A stretch of 64,000 bases of DNA. Source: Fibrobacter sp. Its GTDB lineage: Bacteria; Fibrobacterota; Fibrobacteria; Fibrobacterales; Fibrobacteraceae. Position 1 is the first letter of the stretch. Each line of letters opens with the position of its first letter. Shown here piece by piece: positions 41,369 to 50,263 of this stretch. Both the position numbers and the translations under genes were made by a program. The notes under the pieces are model-generated. The model ran no database searches. It had not been told where the DNA came from and saw only the letters and a list, made by a program, of their open reading frames with translations. The stretch lies in NCBI GenBank assembly GCA_017649565.1, contig JAGCGO010000066.1, positions 1 through 64,000 of the forward strand, read 5' to 3'.

Positions 41369-44173
41369 TACCTCGATTGTCACGCGACTGATCTTGTTGT
41401 CGTCCTTCTTCACGCGAACGATCTTTTCGATTTTCCCTTCGAGTTCGCTCACGTGGCTGATGATTCCCACCAGGCGGTTCTCGCCCGCAAGCGTCTGCAG
41501 CGTGTTGATGGCAAGCCGTAAGCTTTCGTCGTCGAGCGAGCCGAAGCCCTCGTCCACGAACATCGTGTCGAGCTGGATGCCGCCCGCCGAACTCTGCACC
41601 TCGTCGGCAAGGCCGAGCGCAAGCGACAGCGACGCCAAGAAACTTTCGCCACCGCTCAGCGTCTTCACTTCGCGCTGGCGCCCGCTCGCATGGTCGAGCA
41701 CGTTCAGGTCGAGCCCGCTTTGGCTCCTGTTGTTCGTAGCTTCCATGCGCCGTACCAGTTCGTACTGTCCGTTCGAAAGGATCCTGAAGCGAACATTCGC
41801 GCGGCTCACGATGCGGTCGAAATAGGAGGCCTGCACGTAGGTCTCGAGCATCACCTTGCTTGTGCCCGAAAGTCCGCCGTTCGCCGTGGCCGAGAGGTTC
41901 CTTATCCAGCCGCGCCTGCGGAGCTGTTCCCCCAGCGAATCCACCGTCTTGCGGATTTGCGAAAGCGCATTCCTGTTCTGCGACTGTCGCGCCGTAACGG
42001 TATTTAAGCGCTGCACAAGCGCATCGCGGGTAGAGGCAGCCTCGTCGCGCTTTGCCTGCAACGCAACCAGGTCGTATTCCGGGGCGCCTTCCAACTGCGA
42101 CGCCAGCGTGCCCTTGCTTGCATTCAAATCGTTCACCTGCTTTTCGCACTCGGTGAATGCGTTTGTCGCCTTTTCAAGTTCGCGCTTGGAACTGTCGAGC
42201 TGCCGCTGCGTCTCTGCAATCTGCTTTTCGGCATCGGCCTTGCTTGCAAACACGAGTTTTTTAGAAAGTTCTTCCACAGCGAGTTTGCCCGATACCACAT
42301 CGGCCTTCAAGCCAGAAATCTGTTTTTCGAACTCTGTCGAGGCTTCCTGCAATCCCTCCAGTTCCCGGCGTTTTTCCGGAATGTTCTTTTCGAGGAATGC
42401 CTTGCGCTTTTCACGCTCTTCTTCCTTGGATACGGCCGTATTGAGCATCGCCATCTTGTCGCGGTTCTCGGCATATTCCGTATTGCCGCGCTCCCGGGCA
42501 TCTTCCAGGATGCACTCGCCAAAGAGTTCGTGTACTACCGTATCAACGCTGGCCTGCTTTTCGTCGTAGGCGCCCTTTGCCTGCGCGGCCTCTGCACTCC
42601 TGGTACTGCGCACCGATTCCGCCTGGGCCGCCAATTCCTTGAACTGCTCCAATTCGGCCTGGCTCGGAGCCTCTACCGATTTGCAGGCCTTGTGCGGGTG
42701 CTCCGTAGAACCGCATACCGGGCAGGGTTCGTTATCGACCAAGGTCTCGGCAATGATTCCCGCCTGTTCGTTCAGGAAGGCCCGATTCATCGCCTCGTAT
42801 TCCGCATTTTTCTTCTGGTAATCTGCGTCGGCCGTAATATAGAGCTGCTTCGCCTTCTCGAACTTTTCACGGCTAGTCGCCAATTCCTTGACGCTCTTCC
42901 CCACCTCCTGCAGATCTTTTTGCCTTGTCGTAAGCTTTTCCAGCTGCGCAATCAGTTCCTGCTTCTTGGAACCCGCATCGCCCAGCGATGCAAGTTCTTC
43001 TTCGAGCACAGCAATCGTCGCCTTGAGAGCTTCTACGGCCTTGCCGTTTTTTTCCAGATCCGCAACAAGACCCTTGGCTGCATTTTCCTTTTGCGCGACA
43101 TCGGAGCGCCGCGTTTCCAGCTGGTCGTAATCCGGCAATGAATTCCTGAGAGTCGTGATGCTCTCCTGCAGTCTGTCACGCTCGGGCTGCTTGGCTTCGG
43201 CCGCGAACTTCGCCTCTTTCAACGGAGCCAGGGTCGGCAAGATCTTCTCAAAGTCTTCCGTAGCCTTCTTGAGAGCGTTGCGGGTCTTCTCGATATTCTG
43301 CGCCTGTCCCAGTTCCTTGTCCATCGCAGTAAGGCGGGTTTCAAATCCGGAAAGTTCCGCCTTCATTTTCGCTTGCGCTTGTTCGTCTTCTGCAATGATA
43401 GATTCCGCAGTGCTGCAGACGCCCTGCCAGTCGGCAACCTGTCTTGCTGCGGCCAGGTTTTTTGCCTGTTCCAGATCCTGCACGGACGCCGATTCCGCAG
43501 CGCACTGGATCTGGGCAACCATCGTGCATGCCGACGATTCGCTGTCGCTGCACAGCTTCTCGATTTCCGAGGCGCGCCTCTTGAGTTCGTCCTGCAATGC
43601 GTTGAACTTGTCCGTCTTGAAAATCTTGCGGAAAATCTTCTTGCGTTCGTCCGTCGAGGCCAGCAGCAGGTTCAAGAAATCGCCCTGCGCGATCATCGCG
43701 ATTTGCGTAAACTGGTCGCGGTCAATGCCGACAATGTCCTGCACGGCAATATTGACTTCTTTTTCCTTGCTGACCGAACGGCTTGACGGTCCCTGTCTGC
43801 CGCTTGCATCCGGATAGTAGAGCGTGGCCGAGGCGGCTTCCTTCGTCATGCCGTCGCCACGGGCCTTGGGGCGCATGTACTCGGGATTGCGCACGACGCG
43901 GTATTCCTTGCCCGCATATTCAAAGGTCAGGTCGACTTCGGTCTTTGTCTCGGGCTTTGCGTTCAGGCAGCGGAACAACTTGGAATCGTCACGGCTGTCC
44001 CCGCTCGCACGGCCGAAAAGGGCGTACGTAATCGCATCGAAAATCGTCGTCTTGCCGGCACCGGTATCGCCCGCAATCAGGTAAAGTCCACTCTTGCCGA
44101 GCTTGTTCAAGTCAATGACGGTTCGGTCCGCATAGGGGCCGAATGCAGAAATAATCAATCGGGTCGGCCTCAT
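41366..44173 (-). CDS. sbcC: SbcC exonuclease/ATPase subunit
   Basis: A 935-residue SMC-like ATPase which with SbcD forms the nuclease that opens hairpins and blocked DNA ends. Walker A is GDTGAGKTT (about residues 35-43), after MRPTRLIISAFGPYADRTVIDL; QMIAQGDFLNLLLAS-type Q-loop region near 170; long coiled coils; the zinc hook CPVCGSTEHPH near 483; and the C-terminal signature TLSGGESFLASLSLALGLADEV with Walker B LDTMFVDEGFGSLD. It overlaps sbcD by four bases (ATGA), showing coupled translation. Confidence 0.95.
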   Translation of the reverse strand: MRPTRLIISAFGPYADRTVIDLNKLGKSGLYLIAGDTGAGKTTIFDAITYALFGRASGDSRDDSKLFRCLNAKPETKTEVDLTFEYAGKEYRVVRNPEYMRPKARGDGMTKEAASATLYYPDASGRQGPSSRSVSKEKEVNIAVQDIVGIDRDQFTQIAMIAQGDFLNLLLASTDERKKIFRKIFKTDKFNALQDELKRRASEIEKLCSDSESSACTMVAQIQCAAESASVQDLEQAKNLAAARQVADWQGVCSTAESIIAEDEQAQAKMKAELSGFETRLTAMDKELGQAQNIEKTRNALKKATEDFEKILPTLAPLKEAKFAAEAKQPERDRLQESITTLRNSLPDYDQLETRRSDVAQKENAAKGLVADLEKNGKAVEALKATIAVLEEELASLGDAGSKKQELIAQLEKLTTRQKDLQEVGKSVKELATSREKFEKAKQLYITADADYQKKNAEYEAMNRAFLNEQAGIIAETLVDNEPCPVCGSTEHPHKACKSVEAPSQAELEQFKELAAQAESVRSTRSAEAAQAKGAYDEKQASVDTVVHELFGECILEDARERGNTEYAENRDKMAMLNTAVSKEEEREKRKAFLEKNIPEKRRELEGLQEASTEFEKQISGLKADVVSGKLAVEELSKKLVFASKADAEKQIAETQRQLDSSKRELEKATNAFTECEKQVNDLNASKGTLASQLEGAPEYDLVALQAKRDEAASTRDALVQRLNTVTARQSQNRNALSQIRKTVDSLGEQLRRRGWIRNLSATANGGLSGTSKVMLETYVQASYFDRIVSRANVRFRILSNGQYELVRRMEATNNRSQSGLDLNVLDHASGRQREVKTLSGGESFLASLSLALGLADEVQSSAGGIQLDTMFVDEGFGSLDDESLRLAINTLQTLAGENRLVGIISHVSELEGKIEKIVRVKKDDNKISRVTIEV

Positions 44174-45402
44174 CTTTCGCCCTCCCAGATTCCGTCAATG
44201 ATACTTTGTACAAACTCGCTTTCTTCGCCGTTTATTTCGCGGCGGTTCATCTCGTAGAAGAATTCGCCGAACAATTGCATCGGTGACTTTTTCTCGACCT
44301 TCTCGACATTAACAGTAATCTTCTGGTTTTTAGTGCGCTCGTTGTCGTATTCGAGCATCATGAGGTTCGGGTAGATACCGCGCAGTTTCTGGGCTGCGTC
44401 AAGAACGTCGTTCTCGTCGGTGAGCTTCACGTAGACATAGTCGTCCAGCTTTTGGCCCGCGGCAATCTGGCCGCTTCGGAATCCTTCCGAAATGAGTTCA
44501 GCGAACGTCCCGCGGATTTCGCGCACGTCATGCAGCGGCGTGAGCGGGATCTCGCGGATTTGCAAGGATGCGCGCATTCCGCTATCCGCAAACAAATCAC
44601 CGGCAACAGCTTCGCCCGCATTCGCGGCCGCACCGAGTTCCACGACCGTCACGGACTTTGCATGACCTGCTTCCGATTGCGAGTACTTGAGCGGCGTGCC
44701 ACAGTAGCGCGCACGCACCGTGCCGTTTCCATCCTTCGCGACATTCTGCGGCTTGTGTATGTGGCCGAGCGCCACGTAGTCAAATTTTTCGAACACCGAG
44801 GCGTCCACATTCTCGAGGCCGCCCACGCACTCTTCGGCTCCTTCCGTCGTCTCGGCACCGGTCACGAACTGGTGCGCCACGAGCACGTTCCTCCGGCCTT
44901 CGGTAAACTTCATCTGCGCAATCGCCGAACGCAACGCGGTTGTATAGTCGGTGACCTCGTCACGCTCCTCGTCGCTTACGAGGCAAGCCCTTACCGTCGC
45001 GGGACGAACGAAGGGCAGCATCCACACGTCGACCTCGCCCGACACGTCTTGCAACGTGACCGGCTCGAAGGTGCCGCTGTACACAGGCGACATGTACACG
45101 CCCGTGCCTTGCATGAGCCGCGCACCGAACGCGATGCGTTCTGCCGAGTCATGGTTTCCGCTCACGACAAACACCTTGACACCCGTCGCGGAAAGCTTCA
45201 CCAGAAAATCGTCGAGCACGGCAACCGCCTCGGCCCCCGGCACCGGCTTGTCGTACACGTCGCCTGCAACCAGCACGGCGTCCGGCCTTTCGGCCTCAAC
45301 CACCTTGAGCACCTCGCCAAGGATATGCACCTGGTCTTCGAGCATACTGTGCTCGCAGACGCGCTTTCCGATATGCAAATCTGCCAAATGCAGAAACTTC
45401 AT
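44170..45402 (-). CDS. sbcD: SbcD nuclease subunit
   Basis: A 410-residue calcineurin-like nuclease, partner of SbcC. Metal-binding motifs are MKFLHLADLHIGK, DAVLVAGDVYD, VVSGNHDS and, later, HQF and GHIHKPQ. GAGG seven bases before ATG 45402 marks the start; the frame is open 17 codons further but those residues do not belong to the family. TTATATTTCTTG upstream may hold the promoter. First gene of the sbcDC operon. Confidence 0.95.
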   Translation of the reverse strand: MKFLHLADLHIGKRVCEHSMLEDQVHILGEVLKVVEAERPDAVLVAGDVYDKPVPGAEAVAVLDDFLVKLSATGVKVFVVSGNHDSAERIAFGARLMQGTGVYMSPVYSGTFEPVTLQDVSGEVDVWMLPFVRPATVRACLVSDEERDEVTDYTTALRSAIAQMKFTEGRRNVLVAHQFVTGAETTEGAEECVGGLENVDASVFEKFDYVALGHIHKPQNVAKDGNGTVRARYCGTPLKYSQSEAGHAKSVTVVELGAAANAGEAVAGDLFADSGMRASLQIREIPLTPLHDVREIRGTFAELISEGFRSGQIAAGQKLDDYVYVKLTDENDVLDAAQKLRGIYPNLMMLEYDNERTKNQKITVNVEKVEKKSPMQLFGEFFYEMNRREINGEESEFVQSIIDGIWEGER

Positions 45403-45500
45403 TCCACGACCTCGTCTTTCACGACAAGAAATATAACATCGTCCAGGCGACAAAAAATGTCAAATTGAAAATGTATGGCCAGTGACGTGAATAAAACTAG

Positions 45501-45526
45501 GGCCCCGTGCCTCTGGGCGCGGAGCC
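45501..45526. terminator. Possible hairpin between lipoprotein gene and sbcD
   Basis: GGCCCCGTGCC and GGCGCGGAGCC can pair with two weak positions. No T run follows, so this is a weak terminator candidate for the leftward lipoprotein gene. Confidence 0.3.
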
Positions 45527-45549
45527 ATGCGATTCCGGACAAATTCGGA

Positions 45550-45978
45550 TTACTGGATCTTCATGCCGGCGGCCTCGAACGTGGCCTTGTTGCCTTCTTC
45601 CTTGAGGGCGACTTCGGTGAGCCAGTTGTATTCGGCGATGCCGGCGAGACCGACGCGGGCGCAGAGCTGGTCGCGCGCTACGTTGTATGCATTGAGAATC
45701 TGGACTTTCTCGTTGTCCTGGGCCTTCTCGATGCGGTCAGTCCAGCTCACGCCAAGTTCGAGGAGAGCGGCGCTCGCCTTCACGTACATCTTGGCCTTGT
45801 CTTCGTTGATGACCGGGGATGCCGGGACATTGAAGGGCTCGACCTTGACGATTGCCTCGATCTTGGGAGCGGTCACGACAGCCTGCTGCTGTGCCTTCTG
45901 TTCGGCCTTGTCCTTAGAACAAGACACAAAAAAAGAGGTGAGTATCAAGATCGATATCGTGAGAATTCGTTTTGACAT
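45550..45978 (-). CDS. Small lipoprotein, 142 residues
   Basis: A lipoprotein with signal MSKRILTISILILTSFFVSC (Cys 20), then a Gln/Lys-rich linker and a helical C-terminal part (AKMYVKASAALLELGVSWTDRIEKAQDNEK). No family recognised. Start ATG 45978 is chosen because AGAGG lies five bases upstream; the GTG two codons earlier lacks this spacing. It lies 23 bases downstream of the tRNA gene on the same strand and may be transcribed with it. Confidence 0.65.
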   Translation of the reverse strand: MSKRILTISILILTSFFVSCSKDKAEQKAQQQAVVTAPKIEAIVKVEPFNVPASPVINEDKAKMYVKASAALLELGVSWTDRIEKAQDNEKVQILNAYNVARDQLCARVGLAGIAEYNWLTEVALKEEGNKATFEAAGMKIQ

Positions 45979-46001
45979 ACGCACCTCTTCTTCTTAGATA
46001 G

Positions 46002-46074
46002 TAGCGGCTTGTGGGCTCGAACCACAGACCTGCGGATTATGATTCCGACGCTCTACCAACTGAGCTAAGCCGCC
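46002..46074 (-). tRNA. tRNA-Met (CAT anticodon)
   Basis: A 73-base cloverleaf on the minus strand. Acceptor GGCGGCT pairs with AGCCGCT (one G-U), the D arm is GCTC/GAGC, the anticodon loop is ATCATAA with CAT, and the T arm is TGTGG-TTCGAGC-CCACA. CCA is not encoded. The G-U first pair is present, unlike the mismatch of initiator tRNA, so this is elongator Met or possibly the Ile tRNA whose CAT anticodon is modified to lysidine. The first anticodon-stem pair appears mismatched (T-C). Confidence 0.9.
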
Positions 46075-46118
46075 AATTTTTCCCCAAATTTAGTTAAATA
46101 GTTGAATATTTCAAGGGG

Positions 46119-46865
46119 TTAGTTGAAATAAACACCAGTTTCTACAAAATTTTCTCCCCATTCAATAACCTGCCAGCCCGGAGCAGAACTCATCAAGTTG
46201 AAAATGGGTGCCTGCGGATCGATTTGCATTTGCGTGGAAGGCGCGACATGCACTTCTTGCTGCGACGGCAGCTGCAGGTGAAAATTAAAATGATAATGTC
46301 CGGTAAAGATGTGCTTGATATTCTTGATTGAAGACAACGTTTCTTGAACCTCGTCAATGTTCTTGAGCGCGTACTTCAAGTCCATGAACCTGTGGTTGCA
46401 CAGGCATGGCGGATGATGCATGAACAGCAGCACCTCGTCGTCCACCTTTGCCGCTTCGACCTTCAACCAGTCCAGCTGGTCCTTGGAAACTGTACCGCAC
46501 CCGCTATCCAGGAAGAACAGCGTACGGCCGCAAATGTCGTAGCGGTAATAGCATTCACCGTTCCTGACCTTGCCCTCTAGATCGAAATACTTTTGCATGA
46601 CATCGAGGCGATCGTGGTTCCCAGGAATCACGCACACGGGGACAGAACAATTCTTGAGCAAGTCGGCCACATACTTGTAGGCGCCTTCTTCTCCGTCCTC
46701 GTTAGCCAGATCGCCGGACAGCACAAGCAGGTCAATGTCCTTCATGGACGTTGACTTCAGGGCAGACTCAAAGTTTGCACGGACGTCTATGCCCTGTACA
46801 AAACCATCGTCCTCTCCGATATGAATATCGGATACTTGTCCTATCCTGATGACTTTTGAAATCAT
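46119..46865 (-). CDS. Calcineurin-like metallophosphoesterase
   Basis: A 248-residue cytoplasmic phosphoesterase, similar in layout to cyclic-nucleotide phosphodiesterases of the CpdA group. All metal-binding motifs are present: QVSDIHIG, LVLSGDLAN, VIPGNHDR, LLFMHHPP and FTGHYHFN. The natural substrate cannot be told. No Shine-Dalgarno; TATATT ends ten bases before the ATG (minus strand), suggesting a very short or absent leader. Confidence 0.88.
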   Translation of the reverse strand: MISKVIRIGQVSDIHIGEDDGFVQGIDVRANFESALKSTSMKDIDLLVLSGDLANEDGEEGAYKYVADLLKNCSVPVCVIPGNHDRLDVMQKYFDLEGKVRNGECYYRYDICGRTLFFLDSGCGTVSKDQLDWLKVEAAKVDDEVLLFMHHPPCLCNHRFMDLKYALKNIDEVQETLSSIKNIKHIFTGHYHFNFHLQLPSQQEVHVAPSTQMQIDPQAPIFNLMSSAPGWQVIEWGENFVETGVYFN

Positions 46866-47188
46866 ACGTGTAAAGAATATAGATAATACAGCGCTACAGG
46901 CCTTGTATTATTTTGCTTATGTATCTCTTTTGCAATTGTTCTTCTGACCGGCTATGCCAGTTCTCAACGTGTTTTTGTGCCTTCACTGTGGATTGCTGTC
47001 AAAGATTGAACTTCAACATCTATCCATGTTGAAAGTCGTGAATAGAATTCGAGTTTTCAATGTAATCTACATCACACTTTCGTTTCATATCTCTATGATC
47101 TTCAAGCGTATATCTCGAAAACCCGAAATTTCTATCCACAATCAACACCATCAATACTACTTCTATTTATATAAATAGATAGAAGATA
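46866..47188. other. AT-rich gene-free region
   Basis: These 323 bases between the phosphoesterase and bactofilin genes are AT-rich and hold no convincing gene. One DnaA-box-like CTATCCACA is present at about 47131-47140, and the right end (TTTATATAAATAG) is self-complementary. The left end holds the phosphoesterase promoter. Confidence 0.4.
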
Positions 47189-47590
47189 TTAGAAAGGCTG
47201 TTGAATCTTTTCCTTGCCGTTGGCAGCAGGAGCAGCAGCTTCCTTGGCGGCAGGAACTTCGTTGGAGCCCATGTTGCAGTTACCCTGGAAGATAGCGCCT
47301 TCCTGGATGATGAGCTGCTTGGTCTTGATATTGCCCACGAACTTGGAGGAGTTCTCGAGAACGAGCTTGCCAGAGCAATCGATGTTGCCCCTGACAGTAC
47401 CGGCGATGACGGAAGAGGTCACCTTGATTTCGCCTTCGATACGGCCCGTACGTTCGACAACGAGGTCACCTTCGATGTTGACGCTGCCCTGGACGTTGCC
47501 AGCGACGCGGACGTCGCTCTTGCCGAGGATATCGCCCTTGATGGTGATGCTATTGCCAATCTGAGTGATTTCTTGTTCTTTATTAGGCAT
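47189..47590 (-). CDS. Bactofilin
   Basis: A 133-residue bactofilin (DUF583), a cytoskeletal protein that polymerises through a right-handed beta-helix. The repeats are visible as SITIKGDILGKSDVRVAGNVQGSVNIEGDLVVERTGRIEGEI followed by VRGNIDCSGKLVLENSSKFVGNI. A flexible Ala/Lys tail ends the protein. It follows the M23 peptidase gene by eight bases; bactofilin and M23 genes are often paired and set cell shape together (for example CcmA and Csd1 in Helicobacter). Confidence 0.9.
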   Translation of the reverse strand: MPNKEQEITQIGNSITIKGDILGKSDVRVAGNVQGSVNIEGDLVVERTGRIEGEIKVTSSVIAGTVRGNIDCSGKLVLENSSKFVGNIKTKQLIIQEGAIFQGNCNMGSNEVPAAKEAAAPAANGKEKIQQPF

Positions 47591-47598
47591 GTTTTCTC

Positions 47599-48414
47599 CT
47601 AGTAGTTAAAGAAAGATTCGGGGTTTTGCGGAACTCCGTCCTTCGTGATGGTGTAATGAAGATGCGGTCCAGATGCATTGCCAGTGCTGCCGATAGTGCC
47701 GATAATATCGCCCTTCTTGACCTGGCGCCCTTTGCGTGTCCTCATATCCTTGAGATGGGAATAACTCGTTATGTAGCCGTTCCCGTGATTAACAATTATA
47801 GTATTACCGAGCTCACCTTTTTCGGCCGCGAACTCAACTGTACCTGTTCCAGTGGCAAAAACGGGATTTCCGACCTTTGCAGCGAAATCTGTCCCGTTGT
47901 GTCCGGTTTCTTCGTTGAATGTCTTGCTGATCATGCCGACAACCGGCAATATGTTCGGGAGCCTCTCGATTCTCTGCCTTTCCTCGAAACTTTTCCAGCC
48001 GTGGAGGCCTTCGAAGTCGACTTCGATCTTTTCGGGCGGCGTATGCACGAACTTGCTCTTGTCGATAAGGCTGTTGATCTTGTTGGAATCGTTCTCGAGG
48101 AATGTCCCGAGAATATTCTGTATCCTTCCTTCAAAAATCCAGAGGGAATCCAGGTGGGTCAGCACTTCCTCGTAGTTGGCGTTCACCTTGACGAGCTGGG
48201 CGTCTGTCTTTTTTAACGTCTCGTAACGGGCGATTTTCGCGGTCATCTTGCCGATATGCAGAATGAACACTATCGAGAATATGATAATGACTACCAGGGC
48301 AATGCGTATTGCAGTAAGCATCGTCGCCGATACATGGTACTGCTTTATCTGCCGGGAATCATCCGGGATGACCTGGATGGTGTACGACTTGAACTTTAGC
48401 TTCAGGAATTTCAC
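47599..48414 (-). CDS. M23-family metallopeptidase next to bactofilin
   Basis: A 271-residue inner-membrane-anchored peptidase. A TM helix lies at about 35-54 (AIRIALVVIIIFSIVFILHI), a coiled region at 60-115, and the M23 domain from about 165 with zinc ligands in ETGHNGTDFAA, SYSHLKDM and PHLHYTITKDG. It should trim peptidoglycan crosslinks. The N-terminal FKSYTIQVIPDDSRQIKQYHVS is typical of the bactofilin-linked subgroup. Starts three bases after parB; cotranscribed with it and with bactofilin. Confidence 0.92.
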   Translation of the reverse strand: MKFLKLKFKSYTIQVIPDDSRQIKQYHVSATMLTAIRIALVVIIIFSIVFILHIGKMTAKIARYETLKKTDAQLVKVNANYEEVLTHLDSLWIFEGRIQNILGTFLENDSNKINSLIDKSKFVHTPPEKIEVDFEGLHGWKSFEERQRIERLPNILPVVGMISKTFNEETGHNGTDFAAKVGNPVFATGTGTVEFAAEKGELGNTIIVNHGNGYITSYSHLKDMRTRKGRQVKKGDIIGTIGSTGNASGPHLHYTITKDGVPQNPESFFNY

Positions 48415-48417
48415 GAT

Positions 48418-49413
48418 TTAGCGGTTCTCCAAAAGTTCCTGGATACGAGTCAAGTCGTCCATGGAATAGTAACTGATGACGATGGTGCCCTTGGACTGGT
48501 CGGACGCACTCGGGTTCAGCTCGACCTTGGTTCCGAAATAGCCTTCGAGCTTGGACTCGAAATTCTTGAGGTCGGCACTCAGTTCCGGCTTCGGCTTCTT
48601 TACGGCCGGACTTGTCGAGGTTGTTGAAGCGTCGGCCCCTTCGGCAAGCTCAGGGTCCTTGCCAAGGTCGGTGAGCTTGTCGAACCGCTCGTCTCTCGTC
48701 TGATAAATATCCTCCCCGCGGATGACGGCTTCGATCTGTCGGACGTTCAGTCCTTCGTCGATAATCCTCTTGGCGAGGCTTTCGGGATCTTCGACCTTGT
48801 CGCTGCAGAGGGCACGTGCGGCGCCGCTGTTCAGCTTGCCTTCTACTATCCAAGTGAGCACTTGTTCCGGAAGCTTCAGAAGGCGGAGCGAGTTCGTGAT
48901 GGCGGAGCGGGACTTACCAACAATCTTGGCCAAATCTTCGTGGGTATAGCCGTGATTATCGATCAACTGTTGATAAGATCTTGAAACTTCGACCGGGTTC
49001 AGGTCGACGCGCTGGATGTTCTCGATGAGGGCCCATTCGGCCATCGTCTTGTCGTCGAGGTTTTCGTAGACCTGCGCCTTGATGACCGAAAGACCGGCGA
49101 GCTTTGTCGCGCGGGTACGGCGTTCACCGCTGATGATCTGGTAACGGTCGCCCACCTTGCGGACGACGATCGGCTGGATCAGGCCGTGCTGTTCGATGGT
49201 CTCGGCGAGTTCCACGAGCTCGTCGTCGCTAAAAAATTTGCGCGGCTGGAACGGGTTCGGGTCGATGAGGTTGACATCGATTTCGACAATCCTGTCCTTT
49301 TCGTTTTCCTGGGCCGGCGCGGAAGCTTCAGTGGGTATGATGCCACTGTTCAAGGAATGGTCCTTGAGAATGTCGGAGAGGCCGCGGCCGAGAGCGAGAG
49401 ACTTTTTTCCCAT
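48418..49413 (-). CDS. parB: Chromosome partitioning protein ParB
   Basis: A 331-residue ParB, the CTP-dependent clamp that loads at parS. The N-terminal start MGKKSLALGRGLSDIL, the CTP-binding ISGERRTRATKLAG, ENIQRVDLNPVE and the helix-turn-helix YTHEDLAKIVGKSRSAITNSLRLLKLPE are all present, and the C-terminal dimer domain begins near residue 275. The linker carries two small repeat-derived pieces: TRDERF (about 237-242, two heptad words) and DPELAEG (about 253-260, a REP-like palindrome). AAGGA precedes the ATG. Its parS sites lie 1.6-8 kb upstream. Confidence 0.95.
   Translation of the reverse strand: MGKKSLALGRGLSDILKDHSLNSGIIPTEASAPAQENEKDRIVEIDVNLIDPNPFQPRKFFSDDELVELAETIEQHGLIQPIVVRKVGDRYQIISGERRTRATKLAGLSVIKAQVYENLDDKTMAEWALIENIQRVDLNPVEVSRSYQQLIDNHGYTHEDLAKIVGKSRSAITNSLRLLKLPEQVLTWIVEGKLNSGAARALCSDKVEDPESLAKRIIDEGLNVRQIEAVIRGEDIYQTRDERFDKLTDLGKDPELAEGADASTTSTSPAVKKPKPELSADLKNFESKLEGYFGTKVELNPSASDQSKGTIVISYYSMDDLTRIQELLENR
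48637..48655. repeat. REP-like palindrome inside parB
   Basis: CCCTTCGGCAAGCTCAGGG, sharing the core TTCGGCAAGCTCAG with 5909-5933 in the ABC-class ATPase gene; in frame in the ParB linker. Confidence 0.6.
48688..48701. repeat. Two heptad words inside parB
   Basis: CTCGTCT CTCGTCT, the reverse complement of AGACGAG twice, in the linker of ParB about 30 bp from the REP-like palindrome. Two units alone could be chance; the neighbourhood makes a repeat origin plausible. Confidence 0.4.
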
Positions 49414-49477
49414 TTTTTGAAATCCTTGATTAATATATAAATTCTGTTTGCTGCGTATTTAATGCCGATGGTATAAT

Positions 49478-50263
49478 TTATTTTTCCTTGTTCAGGATTT
49501 CTTCGGCGAGTTTCATGTAGGCCTGCGAGCCGCTGCTCTGCACGTCGTACAGGATGACCGGCTTGCCGTGGGACGGGGCCTCGCTCAACTTGACGTTGCG
49601 CGGGATGACCGACTGGAACACCGTATCGGAAAGGTTCTCGCGAACTTCCTCGGCGACCTGCTTGCAGAGACTCAGGCGGGCGTCGTACATGGTGAGCAGC
49701 GTTCCCTCGATCTTGAGGTCGCCATTCAGGTTCTTCTGCACTTCGCGGATTGTCTTGAAAAGTTCGGTCATACCCTGCAGGGCGTAGTATTCGCACTGCA
49801 CCGGGATGAGCACGCTGGTGGCGGCGGTCAGCACGTTGAGCGTGAGGAGGTTCAGGCTCGGGGGCGCGTCGATGATGATGAACTCGAATGCCTGCTTGAG
49901 GATGTTGATAACTCTTTCGAGACGGCGTTCACGGCTCATGGCGTTCACGAGCTCGATTTCCATCACGGCCAGGTCCGGTCCGGACGGGATGAGCTTCAGG
50001 AAATCCAGCGGCGTGTCGAGAATGGCAGGCTTGATGGTTTCGTAGCTGAGGTTGTCGGGATTGCCGGCCAGGTTCAGGACTTCGTGGATATCTTCGTCCT
50101 GCGCCTCGTTGAAACCGAGACCCTGGGAAGCGTTGCCCTGAGGGTCCATGTCGATAAGAAGGGTCTTCTTTTCGAGAGCGGCAAAACTTGCGGCCAGGTT
50201 CACGGCCGTCGTGGTCTTGCCCACGCCGCCCTTCTGGTTACAGATCGCTATTACTTTACTCAT
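49478..50263 (-). CDS. parA: Chromosome partitioning ATPase ParA
   Basis: A 261-residue ParA/Soj ATPase that drives separation of ParB-parS complexes. Deviant Walker A is QKGGVGKTTTAVNLAA (residues 10-25), Walker A' LLIDMDPQGNASQGLG, and Walker B FIIIDAPPSLNLLTLN. It overlaps rsmG by four bases and precedes parB by 64 bases, where TTTATATATTAATC may give parB an extra promoter. Confidence 0.96.
   Translation of the reverse strand: MSKVIAICNQKGGVGKTTTAVNLAASFAALEKKTLLIDMDPQGNASQGLGFNEAQDEDIHEVLNLAGNPDNLSYETIKPAILDTPLDFLKLIPSGPDLAVMEIELVNAMSRERRLERVINILKQAFEFIIIDAPPSLNLLTLNVLTAATSVLIPVQCEYYALQGMTELFKTIREVQKNLNGDLKIEGTLLTMYDARLSLCKQVAEEVRENLSDTVFQSVIPRNVKLSEAPSHGKPVILYDVQSSGSQAYMKLAEEILNKEK

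Noticed and set aside
46954-47178. 74-residue frame in the gap left of bactofilin
   Set aside because: No ribosome site, unlikely composition, AT-rich non-coding context.
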